Origin: Kangiella sp.
GTDB lineage: Bacteria > Pseudomonadota > Gammaproteobacteria > Enterobacterales > Kangiellaceae
DNA length: 5,441 nt
NCBI GenBank assembly: GCA_002733465.1
Contig: NVVT01000004.1
Span: 51,367-56,807 of the forward strand
Direction of reading: 5' to 3'
Below are positions 1 to 5,441 of this stretch, piece by piece; the stretch's first letter is position 1; the number at the start of each line of letters is the position of its first letter. Under the pieces are notes generated by a model. The model was not told the DNA's origin. It searched no databases and saw nothing but the letters and a program-made list of their open reading frames with translations. The position numbers and the translations under genes are program-made.

Positions 1-227
1 AGATTTCGTTTTCGAACCGATACACCTGTCACATTTTTTTGATCAAACCAAATTTCTCCAGAACTTGGTTTCTCAAGTCCCGCCATCAACCTCAATAAAC
101 TGGTTTTTCCAGAAAGCGTTGTTCCCAACAATATATTGAAACCACCGTCCACCAGTTTTAAATCCGTTGGGTATATATAAGATTGATTTTCTACATCAAG
201 ACTAATATTTTTTAATTCAATTGTCAT
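1..227 (-). CDS. glpS: ABC transporter ATPase, GlpS-like (glycerol uptake), 3' part cut off by window edge
   Basis: This is the N-terminal 75 residues of a cytoplasmic ATP-binding subunit that would drive import of the substrate held by the adjacent binding protein. The Walker A loop is GTTLSGKTS at residues 35-43, followed by LLRLMAGLEKPSSGEI and then NVTGVSVRKRN. This is the usual ABC ATPase order leading towards the Q-loop, which lies outside the window. The unusual Walker A (LGTTLSGKTS rather than GPSGCGKST) and the RLMAGL and VRKRN wording are what I know from GlpS, one of the two ATPases of the GlpSTPQV glycerol transporter. The start is ATG at 225-227. An in-frame stop at 240-242 leaves no other standard start upstream. 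No clear Shine-Dalgarno precedes it (TTTAATCCT before ATG), so translation may be coupled to the binding protein gene, whose stop is 34 bases away. It could instead be the ATPase of a related polyol transporter. Confidence 0.85.
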   Translation of the reverse strand, partial: MTIELKNISLDVENQSYIYPTDLKLVDGGFNILLGTTLSGKTSLLRLMAGLEKPSSGEIWFDQKNVTGVSVRKRN

Positions 228-261
228 AGGATTAAAGCATCAAGGCATCAAATCATTAAAC

Positions 262-2010
262 TCATTGTTTCCATCTCTCTAATAACTTTTCGTACTCAAT
301 GGTTTCCCCTTGCGGTTTTTCATTCGCCAACTTCGGTTTTGGCGAACCAGGCTGATTCAGCCAATAACTCGGGTCTTTTTTAGGATTAAGACGAGGGCCA
401 CAGCCACCATAAATCCCCGCTCGTTCATCGGCTTTTTGCATTCTTGCCATCACCTTTTCCATTTCTTTAGCTAGCCCATCCATTGCTTGTTGAGGTGTTG
501 CTATTCCGGAATTGACGTTGCCGATTTGTTGCCACCATATTTGCGCTAGCTTCGGATAATCCGGAACGTTAATGCCTGTTGGCGTCCAGTTAACTCTATC
601 TGGCGAACGATAAAACTCAACTAACCCGCCTAAACTTGGCGCTCTTTTGGTAAACGATTCATGATTAATATCACTATTTCTAATCGGCGTTAATCCTACG
701 TGAGTTTTCTTTAATGAAACTGTTTTAGAGACAACAAATTGCGCGTATAACCAAGCGGCTTTTCGTCGCTTAATTGGCGTTGATTTTAAAAACGTCCAAG
801 ATCCCGTATCTTGATAACCGAGTTTTTGACCTGTTTTCCAATAAGGTCCGTGTGGCGACGGAGCCATTCTCCAAAGAGGCATTCCGTCATCATCAACCGT
901 ATTATTACCCGAACTCTTTGGCGCCACCATAGAAGATGTAAACGCTGTGTACCAGAAGATTTGTTGAGCAACATTACCTTGCGATAACGCTGGTAATGAT
1001 TGATAAAAATCATATCCAGCGGCGCCTGGCGGTGCGTATTTTCGGAGCCATTCATCCCACTTTCTAATCGCATAAACTGCTGCGGGACTGTTAGTGGCTC
1101 CTCCTCTAGCAACTGATGCGCCTACTGGATTACATGAATCCTTTTCCATGCGAATACCCCATTCATCAACGGGCCTTCCATTAGGTAAGCCATCACTTCC
1201 AGCACCCGCCATAGAAAGCCATGCATCGGTCATTCTCCAGCCTAAATCAGGAGCACGTTTGCCGTAATCCATGTGGCCATAAATACGTTTACCGTCAATT
1301 TCCTTAACGTGTACTGAGAAAAACTCCGCAATATCTTCATATGCCGACCAGTTGACGGGTACACCTAAATCATAATGGTAGCGTTCTTTAAAGGCTTTTT
1401 TTAGATCCGCTCTTTGAAACCAATCTAAGCGAAACCAATAGAGGTTAGCAAACTGTTGATCGGGTAACTGATAAATTTTTCCGTCAGCGCCGGTAGTAAA
1501 ACTAATCCCCATAAAATCATCTAAATCTAAACCGGGGTTAGTAATACTCTTTCCTTCACCTGCCATCCAATCGGTTAAATTGACGGCTAATTGCAATCGC
1601 GAATGTGTCCCGATGAGGTCAGAGTCATTAACATATGCATCATAAAGATTGCGCCGAGTTTGCATTTGAGTTTGCACCGCTTGGACTACTTCACCCTCGC
1701 CTAATAATTGGTGATTGACTTTGATACCGGTAATTTCGAAAAAAGCTTTAGTCAGCGTTTTAGATTCGTATTCATGCGTAGGGATTGTTTCAGAAAGAAC
1801 GTTGATTTCCATGCCAGAAAAAGGTTTAGCGGCATTTATAAACCAATCCATTTCTGCTTTTTGTTCTGTTTTTGATAATGTGGATGGTTGAAATTCTTTT
1901 TCAATCCATTTACTGACAATTAGCTCTTTATCAATATTAGATTTTGCTAATACGAGAGACGTTGTAAAAATCAATAACCCTAATATAAGATAAACTAGTC
2001 GCTTTTCCAA
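262..2010 (-). CDS. glpV: Periplasmic substrate-binding protein of a glycerol-type ABC transporter (GlpV-like)
   Basis: This 582-residue extracellular solute-binding protein captures substrate in the periplasm for ABC import. Residues 1-22 form a Sec signal peptide: a charged EKR start, a hydrophobic stretch of about 17 residues, and a probable cut after VLA. There is no lipobox cysteine. The long mature part, far larger than ordinary maltose-type binding proteins, matches the GlpV group by recall. Hallmarks are NWSAYEDIAEFF (220-231), YGHMDYGKRAPDLGWR (244-259), TDAWLSMAGAG, NGRPVDEWGIR, RGGATNSPAAVYAI, GNVAQQIFWYTAF, WRMAPSPHG, SKTVSLKKTHVGL and NVPDYPKLAQIWWQ. The only two cysteines, Cys293 and Cys537, could form a disulfide. 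The start is TTG (2008-2010), chosen because AGGAG sits nine bases before it and the signal peptide begins there. The ATPase gene follows 34 bases downstream, so the two probably share a transcript. Glycerol as substrate comes from family membership, and another polyol or sugar is possible. Confidence 0.9.
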   Translation of the reverse strand: MEKRLVYLILGLLIFTTSLVLAKSNIDKELIVSKWIEKEFQPSTLSKTEQKAEMDWFINAAKPFSGMEINVLSETIPTHEYESKTLTKAFFEITGIKVNHQLLGEGEVVQAVQTQMQTRRNLYDAYVNDSDLIGTHSRLQLAVNLTDWMAGEGKSITNPGLDLDDFMGISFTTGADGKIYQLPDQQFANLYWFRLDWFQRADLKKAFKERYHYDLGVPVNWSAYEDIAEFFSVHVKEIDGKRIYGHMDYGKRAPDLGWRMTDAWLSMAGAGSDGLPNGRPVDEWGIRMEKDSCNPVGASVARGGATNSPAAVYAIRKWDEWLRKYAPPGAAGYDFYQSLPALSQGNVAQQIFWYTAFTSSMVAPKSSGNNTVDDDGMPLWRMAPSPHGPYWKTGQKLGYQDTGSWTFLKSTPIKRRKAAWLYAQFVVSKTVSLKKTHVGLTPIRNSDINHESFTKRAPSLGGLVEFYRSPDRVNWTPTGINVPDYPKLAQIWWQQIGNVNSGIATPQQAMDGLAKEMEKVMARMQKADERAGIYGGCGPRLNPKKDPSYWLNQPGSPKPKLANEKPQGETIEYEKLLERWKQ

Positions 2011-2019
2011 ATGAATACA

Positions 2020-2024
2020 CTCCT
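2020..2024 (-). promoter_or_regulatory. Ribosome binding site for the binding protein gene
   Basis: On the minus strand the sequence reads TTTAGGAG, then nine bases, then TTG. The AGGAG core and good spacing identify TTG at 2008-2010 as the start codon. No ATG or GTG in this frame is as well placed. The same nine bases, AGGAGTGTA, occur again 113 bp upstream (2129-2137), where no start codon or reading frame follows. Confidence 0.75.
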
Positions 2025-2062
2025 AAACAAAACCAAATTGGATGAATAACTCGATATCCTAC

Positions 2063-2093
2063 ATTATTTCCAATTTTTCAGCTAGTTTGTAAA
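2063..2093 (-). promoter_or_regulatory. Candidate sigma-70 promoter for the transporter genes
   Basis: On the minus strand, TTTACA (2088-2093, five of six to TTGACA) is followed 19 bases later by AATAAT (2063-2068, five of six to TATAAT). The spacer is longer than the usual 16-18, so this is a weak match in AT-rich DNA. It lies about 55-80 bases before the TTG start, a sensible place for a promoter. No better pair was found by eye in the gap. Confidence 0.25.
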
Positions 2094-2105
2094 CGATACA
2101 TTACA
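2088..2105. promoter_or_regulatory. Operator-like inverted repeat overlapping the candidate -35 box
   Basis: TGTAA (2088-2092) and TTACA (2101-2105) face each other across eight bases. A second, nested reading gives TGTA/TACA at 2088-2100 with a central ACG, loosely like sites of LacI-type regulators. It overlaps the proposed -35 element, where a repressor of the uptake operon could act. The arms are short and such matches occur by chance in AT-rich DNA, so no regulator is assigned. Confidence 0.2.
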
Positions 2106-2259
2106 TATTAAAGGTATCTTAGATAATTTACACTCCTGTGTTGGTTAAATACTAGAAACTAATCTATCTCCATAATTAACAAAGATATCTTGCTTTACCT
2201 TGCTTTTTCCAGCAAAACAAATTGTGAAGGTTGAGACTTAATTCACCCGGTTTGCACGT

Positions 2260-2294
2260 TGCAAGACTTGACCGCGAAAATGCAAGATTTGACC
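2260..2294. repeat. Two 14-bp direct repeats spaced exactly 21 bp
   Basis: TGCAAGACTTGACC (2260-2273) and TGCAAGATTTGACC (2281-2294) differ at one base and start 21 bp apart, two turns of the helix. They could be a tandem protein-binding site or part of a dispersed intergenic repeat. From memory only, TGCAAGA-YTTGACC-like words recur in intergenic DNA of some gammaproteobacteria, sometimes near REP-associated transposases. No transposase is seen here. Confidence 0.6.
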
Positions 2295-2298
2295 CAAT

Positions 2299-2335
2299 CG
2301 ATTTTATTAATTTTGTTACGACAAAATTAATATCG
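2299..2335. repeat. Perfect 11-bp inverted repeat just after the RHS stop codon
   Basis: ATTAATTTTGT (2306-2316) and its exact reverse complement ACAAAATTAAT (2321-2331) flank a four-base loop, TACG. Outer CGAT (2299-2302) and ATCG (2332-2335) can pair again across a small bulge. The hairpin starts 10 bases after the RHS stop, a typical place for transcript-end structures. However, the 11-bp stem has only one G-C pair and no T-tract follows in the RHS direction. It is therefore at best a weak terminator or a 3'-end stabilising hairpin, and it could equally be a symmetric protein-binding site. Confidence 0.6.
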
Positions 2336-2341
2336 CTACAA

Positions 2342-5300
2342 CTATTTTTTCAGAAATTTTTCTCTCATAGGTGCTCTATATGGTTCAACGTATTCCAACA
2401 CTTGCTTTTCAGCATATCCTGCCACATGTCCTAAATAAGAACCGGCGACCCCAGACCAAATAGTTTCTCGAATTATTTTGGATGTACTTTCCCCAACGCC
2501 ATTCAAATAATTTCTAGCCTTCAAAAATGATGGAGGTCTCCCTTTCATTTTATTTAAAGAAAGTCCTGGGATTCTTGATAGCACGGATGAAATCACGGCC
2601 TTAAAACCATTTATCTTTTCACCTTTTAGAGATTGCGAAATAATTTCACCTATGCCTGCTCCTACAGCATCACCAAAGGCTGGGTTTTTTGTCAAATAGG
2701 TTATTCCAATTGTAATTGCAGAACTAGAAGCACCTACAATAAATCCATGCACACCTCTCCAAAGTGCTCTCTTTAATTCACCGCACTTTTGATAATTAGT
2801 AAATCCTTCAGAAACCCCACTGATCGTACCGCTAATTAAAGGTATTACTAATATTAGCGGTATTTTACCATTAGCATCAAATTTCGTATTAGGGTTAGCA
2901 CCTGAATATGAATATGTATTACCTCCACCTAACAATCCAATTGAATCGCTTGAATTATAGCTACCAGTCTCAGCATTATAAAACCGACTCCAATTATAAT
3001 ATTGTTTTGACTCATCATCAAAATACTGCCCTGGAAATCTAAAATTAACGGCTGACAAATTAACTTCCTTAGACATAATACCAAACGCATCACTCTCCCA
3101 TTGCCAAATGATACTTTGATTCTCATCTGTACCAATTCTGGCTGTCATTAAATGATCAGTGTGTAAATAAATGACTGAATCATCTTCTGCAAACACATCA
3201 ATCTGAGCAATCGGATTTAATTGTTCTGACCAAATATAATCTTTTTTAGTTAAACCAACCTCATCGGTTTCCGCAATTAAATCACCAAACATATTGTAAT
3301 GATAAAGCGTAATAGTTTGAGTATCGTCTTGGTTATATATTGTTTTTTGAGTTCTTTGACCTATTGCATTATAAATATATTCTGCTTTAATTTGTTGTTC
3401 GATTAGTAGCTGATAGTATCTATTTGCATTGTTATAAACATATTGTTTTTCTGTTTCTGTTTCACCAACTATTCCATTAGTATTAACTGTAGATTGGTCG
3501 GTTAACCGATTAGTAAATAAACTAAAACTTTGATTTTCATCAAAAATATCACCTTTTATTTTGCTTTGGCGATTGTTATTTAAATCATAAACATAATTAA
3601 ATGCATCTTCATCATCTTCTTTATCGCTTATTATTCTATCTAATGCATCGTATTGGTAAGTGCTGTTTTGAGGTGTTGTAAATCGATTTAAAATATTGCC
3701 ATTAAAATCATAGCTATAAGTTCGGTTATCTATTGAACCTAAGTTTTGCGAGGTTATTCTTCCTTGTAGATCGTAATTTCGATCATCGACCAAACCATTT
3801 CCAAACGTACACTGAGTCATTTTGTTATCTGCGCGATATTGAACGTTACTAATTATATTTTGAGATACTCCGTTAACCGTAGTGGTCACGGCTGAAATTC
3901 TTTTAACGCCATCACGAGAGTAATTTACAACTCTCCCAGTTGGATAAACCACTTGGGTTAAATTATTTCCTTTATCGTAGGAGTAAGAAGTAATATAAGT
4001 GACACCTAACGACGTTCTTGATTCAGCTGTAAGGTTACCAAAAGGGTCATAACTAAATTCGTAAACGCCACTCTCATCAGTTCGACTACATAATTTTCCA
4101 ATTCCAAAAGTACAATTGTCATAACTAGCTTGTATGTCTTCTATCTTTCCTCCAATCGTATTTGAAAACGTTTGGCTCGTCATTCTTTCCAATTCATCAT
4201 AAATAAAATTGGTTACTATTCCTCTTGCATCTGTACTTGATGTTAAATTATTAGCTTTGTCATATTGGTAAGTAATCGTTCCTCTGTCGGGGCTAACTTC
4301 ACTTAACCTACGTCCTAAGTCATCGTATGTATAATTAGTTACCGCACCATTTGATGCGATAACTTGAGTTAACTGGTTATTAGTATCATAACTATAGTTA
4401 ACCGTTCCGTTTAATCTGTGAATGGTTTGCGTTAACCGATCTTCTGCATCGTAAGAACTTGTAGAAGTCGCTCCATTTGGATCTATCGTTTGGGTAATAT
4501 TACTATTATTATCTAAAATAATTTGACTGCGACTGTCGATAATTCCTGTATGGGGCGCACTAACATCTTTTACTCTATTTCGATTATCAAATGTTTTTTG
4601 AATTTTTAATGATAATGAGCCATCCGCATTATTTGATTCAGTTGATATCACATTATTAAAGCCATCATAAGTATATTTAATTTGTTGCCCTAAATTATCT
4701 TCAACCTGTGTCACTCGAGATTTTTGATCATAGGTTAAAGTCATTGTAATATCATCTGCGGTAGTCACTTTCGTTGCTTGCCCAGCCAAGTCATATTCAA
4801 ACAATGAAGTTCTTGTTGGTAGTCCACTAGTAGCGGGAGGAGTTTCTAATATTTGAGTAACTAATCCATCGTCATTGTAAGTGTAATTAATTTGTAATAA
4901 ATTCGGCGTAGTTAATTGAGTTACTAATCCTCGGCTATCATGAAGGTAACTTGTCGTGTGGCCTAGCTCATTGACAACTGATAATAAATTTCCATTAATG
5001 TCTCTATTTAAAGTGACCGAATGGTCATTTGCATTGGTCATTTTAGTCGCTAAGCTATACTCATCATAAGTTAGCTGATACTCGGCGCTATTAAAGTTTT
5101 CTGTTGAGGTTAAAACATTTCCTTTGTCATCAAATGTATTGGTAATAGTCGAAGTATTTGGTCGGGTAACTTGAGTTGAATTACTATCTTCATCTCGTTC
5201 ATTTAAATAAGTCCGTCCAACAGAGTCTGTTGAAGACAAAGACGCATTTCTTTTATTTACGACAGCGGTTGTTACATTTCCATTAAAATCTGTTGTAGCG

Positions 5301-5441
5301 TTATTAACTTCCTCTAATAATAAAGGTGCGGGCGCTGGATTTTCTTTTGATGCTTCATGTAGCGCTGGATCAAGTAACCCTTTTACATCTCCGATATCAA
5401 ATGTAACGATACTGCCATCAGGCTGTGTAGCCTGTTTGATT
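2342..5441 (-). CDS. RHS/YD-repeat protein, probable polymorphic toxin; 5' end beyond window
   Basis: This is the C-terminal 1,032 or so residues of a large RHS-family protein. Such proteins form a hollow beta-cocoon of YD repeats that encloses a variable C-terminal effector, usually exported for competition between cells or toxin delivery. In order there is a lead-in with an Ala-Pro linker (PAPAPLLLEE), about 27 YD repeats (3254-5140), a segment with DYIWSEQLNPIAQID, the RHS-associated core (2867-3169, YLHTDHL to KFDANG) and a 174-residue tail (2345-2866). A TTG at 5237-5239 can be read as a start but is almost certainly internal. It lacks a ribosome binding site, and all 67 codons upstream to the window edge are open and read as the same kind of protein. 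Secretion signals must lie outside the window. GC looks lower than in the transporter gene (19 of 60 at 3601-3660 against 26 of 60 at 421-480), as is common for rhs genes. The stop is TAG at 2342-2344. Family assignment is firm; activity is unknown. Confidence 0.92.
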   Translation of the reverse strand, partial: IKQATQPDGSIVTFDIGDVKGLLDPALHEASKENPAPAPLLLEEVNNATTDFNGNVTTAVVNKRNASLSSTDSVGRTYLNERDEDSNSTQVTRPNTSTITNTFDDKGNVLTSTENFNSAEYQLTYDEYSLATKMTNANDHSVTLNRDINGNLLSVVNELGHTTSYLHDSRGLVTQLTTPNLLQINYTYNDDGLVTQILETPPATSGLPTRTSLFEYDLAGQATKVTTADDITMTLTYDQKSRVTQVEDNLGQQIKYTYDGFNNVISTESNNADGSLSLKIQKTFDNRNRVKDVSAPHTGIIDSRSQIILDNNSNITQTIDPNGATSTSSYDAEDRLTQTIHRLNGTVNYSYDTNNQLTQVIASNGAVTNYTYDDLGRRLSEVSPDRGTITYQYDKANNLTSSTDARGIVTNFIYDELERMTSQTFSNTIGGKIEDIQASYDNCTFGIGKLCSRTDESGVYEFSYDPFGNLTAESRTSLGVTYITSYSYDKGNNLTQVVYPTGRVVNYSRDGVKRISAVTTTVNGVSQNIISNVQYRADNKMTQCTFGNGLVDDRNYDLQGRITSQNLGSIDNRTYSYDFNGNILNRFTTPQNSTYQYDALDRIISDKEDDEDAFNYVYDLNNNRQSKIKGDIFDENQSFSLFTNRLTDQSTVNTNGIVGETETEKQYVYNNANRYYQLLIEQQIKAEYIYNAIGQRTQKTIYNQDDTQTITLYHYNMFGDLIAETDEVGLTKKDYIWSEQLNPIAQIDVFAEDDSVIYLHTDHLMTARIGTDENQSIIWQWESDAFGIMSKEVNLSAVNFRFPGQYFDDESKQYYNWSRFYNAETGSYNSSDSIGLLGGGNTYSYSGANPNTKFDANGKIPLILVIPLISGTISGVSEGFTNYQKCGELKRALWRGVHGFIVGASSSAITIGITYLTKNPAFGDAVGAGIGEIISQSLKGEKINGFKAVISSVLSRIPGLSLNKMKGRPPSFLKARNYLNGVGESTSKIIRETIWSGVAGSYLGHVAGYAEKQVLEYVEPYRAPMREKFLKK
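2345..2866 (-). other. Variable C-terminal tail (174 aa), candidate effector with glycine-zipper motifs
   Basis: Everything after the core motif is the position of the effector domain in polymorphic RHS toxins. The tail opens with a hydrophobic run (PLILVIPLISGTISGV), then RALWRGVHGFIVGASSSAITIGITYL, then NPAFGDAVGAGIGEIISQSLKG. After a basic, Pro-containing stretch (NKMKGRPPSFLKAR) comes WSGVAGSYLGHVAGYAEK and a charged end. Five GxxxG motifs are present (GFIVG, GDAVG, GAGIG, GSYLG, GHVAG), a pattern of helix packing in membranes or of glycine zippers. I see no signature of the nuclease (HNH, EndoU), deaminase or ADP-ribosyltransferase tails known from RHS proteins. A pore-forming or membrane-active role is an inference. 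It might instead be a translocation segment or a decayed tail. Confidence 0.6.
2867..3169 (-). other. RHS-associated core domain with divergent cleavage motif
   Basis: This 101-residue segment begins YLHTDHLMTARIGTDENQ and continues through WQWESDAFG, FRFPGQYFDDESKQYYNWSR and SIGLLGGGNTYSYSGANPN to end KFDANG. It matches the well-known core that plugs the RHS barrel and, in studied members, self-cleaves to release the C-terminal effector using conserved aspartates. The usual RYYDPETG, SPDPIGL and DPxG wording appears here as RFYNAETG, SSDSIGL and DANG. Two aspartates remain (DSIGL and DANG) but the first is Asn, and all three Asp-Pro prolines are gone. Cleavage may therefore be altered or lost. 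Confidence 0.85.
3254..5140 (-). repeat. Protein-level YD (RHS) repeat array, about 27 units
   Basis: Units of about 20-22 residues follow the pattern YxYDxxGxLTxxxxxxG. Clear examples are YTYDDLGRRLSEVSPDRG, FSYDPFGNLTAESRTSLG and YSYDFNGNILNRF. In known RHS structures these form strands of a spiral barrel around the C-terminal domain. Units are diverged in DNA, so recent tandem expansion is not apparent. Several replace the Gly with Asn (YDGFNN, YDTNNQ, YDLNNN). One stretch carries a cysteine pair in NCTFGIGKLC, and QCTFGNG recurs further on. The unit count is by eye. Confidence 0.9.

Larger units (their letters stand above)
2011..2341. other. 331-bp intergenic region between RHS gene and transporter genes
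   Basis: No convincing gene is present. On the minus strand every ATG that I checked is soon followed by a stop. A hand count of 2101-2160 gives 16 G/C in 60, lower than either flanking gene. The region holds, from right to left, a perfect inverted repeat (2306-2331), a pair of 14-bp direct repeats (2260-2294), a short duplicated CTTGCTTT, the palindrome AAGATATCTT (2182-2191), the operator-like repeat and the ribosome binding site of the transporter gene. It is the position where an immunity gene for the RHS tail would normally be expected, and none is visible. Confidence 0.7.

Noticed and set aside
786..1112. A 108-codon minus-strand frame inside the binding protein gene
   Set aside because: It lies wholly within the strongly supported binding protein coding sequence in another frame and has no recognisable protein features.
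2200..2217. Small hairpin TTGCT/AGCAA as a terminator or small RNA end
   Set aside because: The stem is only five pairs with a six-base loop and no following T-run on the minus strand.
2299..2335. Calling the inverted repeat a standard intrinsic terminator
   Set aside because: The 11-bp stem has one G-C pair and is not followed by a run of T in the RHS transcript direction.
2231..2434. A 67-codon plus-strand reading frame starting at TTG in the gap and running antisense into the RHS 3' end
   Set aside because: No ribosome binding site, half of it is antisense to the well-supported RHS coding sequence, and its first residues simply translate the direct repeats. It resembles no protein I know.
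2929..3135. A 68-codon minus-strand frame inside the RHS core region
   Set aside because: It is a shadow of the RHS core, which is clearly coding in the other frame. It is also not at the position expected for an immunity gene.
3254..5140. Periodic DNA pattern as a CRISPR array or tandem satellite
   Set aside because: The period of about 60-66 bases comes from diverged YD protein repeats in one open frame. The units are not identical and there are no spacers.
1..5441. tRNA, rRNA, riboswitch or insertion sequence
   Set aside because: No cloverleaf, ribosomal sequence, recognised riboswitch core or transposase frame was seen on either strand by eye.

Overview
The window holds three protein-coding genes, all on the minus strand, so transcription reads from high to low coordinates. 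The low-GC DNA, the frequent TTG starts and a GlpV/GlpS-type glycerol transporter next to a large RHS protein suggest a Gram-negative proteobacterium, perhaps a marine gammaproteobacterium. The taxon is inferred from protein style only.

Layout, in transcription order. From the right edge down to 2342 is the 3' part of a very large RHS/YD-repeat protein. Its start lies beyond the window, because the frame stays open to base 5440. The visible part has a short lead-in, about 27 YD repeats, an RHS-associated core domain (2867-3169) and a 174-residue Gly/Ser/Ala-rich C-terminal tail (2345-2866). This is the architecture of a polymorphic toxin or contact-delivered effector. Next come 331 bases without a convincing gene (2011-2341). 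They hold a perfect 11-bp inverted repeat just after the RHS stop, a pair of 14-bp direct repeats 21 bp apart, and weak promoter and operator candidates for the next gene.

Then comes a 582-residue periplasmic binding protein of the glycerol ABC transporter type (GlpV-like, 262-2010). It starts at a TTG codon behind a clear AGGAG ribosome binding site. After a 34-base gap comes the first 75 codons of its ATPase partner (GlpS-like, 1-227), cut off by the left edge. These two look like the head of an uptake operon: the binding protein captures the substrate, probably glycerol or a related polyol, in the periplasm, and the ATPase powers import through permeases that would lie to the left.

The RHS gene and the transporter share a strand but no evident function. 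The most unusual part of the window is the RHS 3' end. The core motif has lost most of its usual Asp-Pro pairs, the tail carries five GxxxG motifs and no toxin signature I recognise, and no immunity gene follows it.
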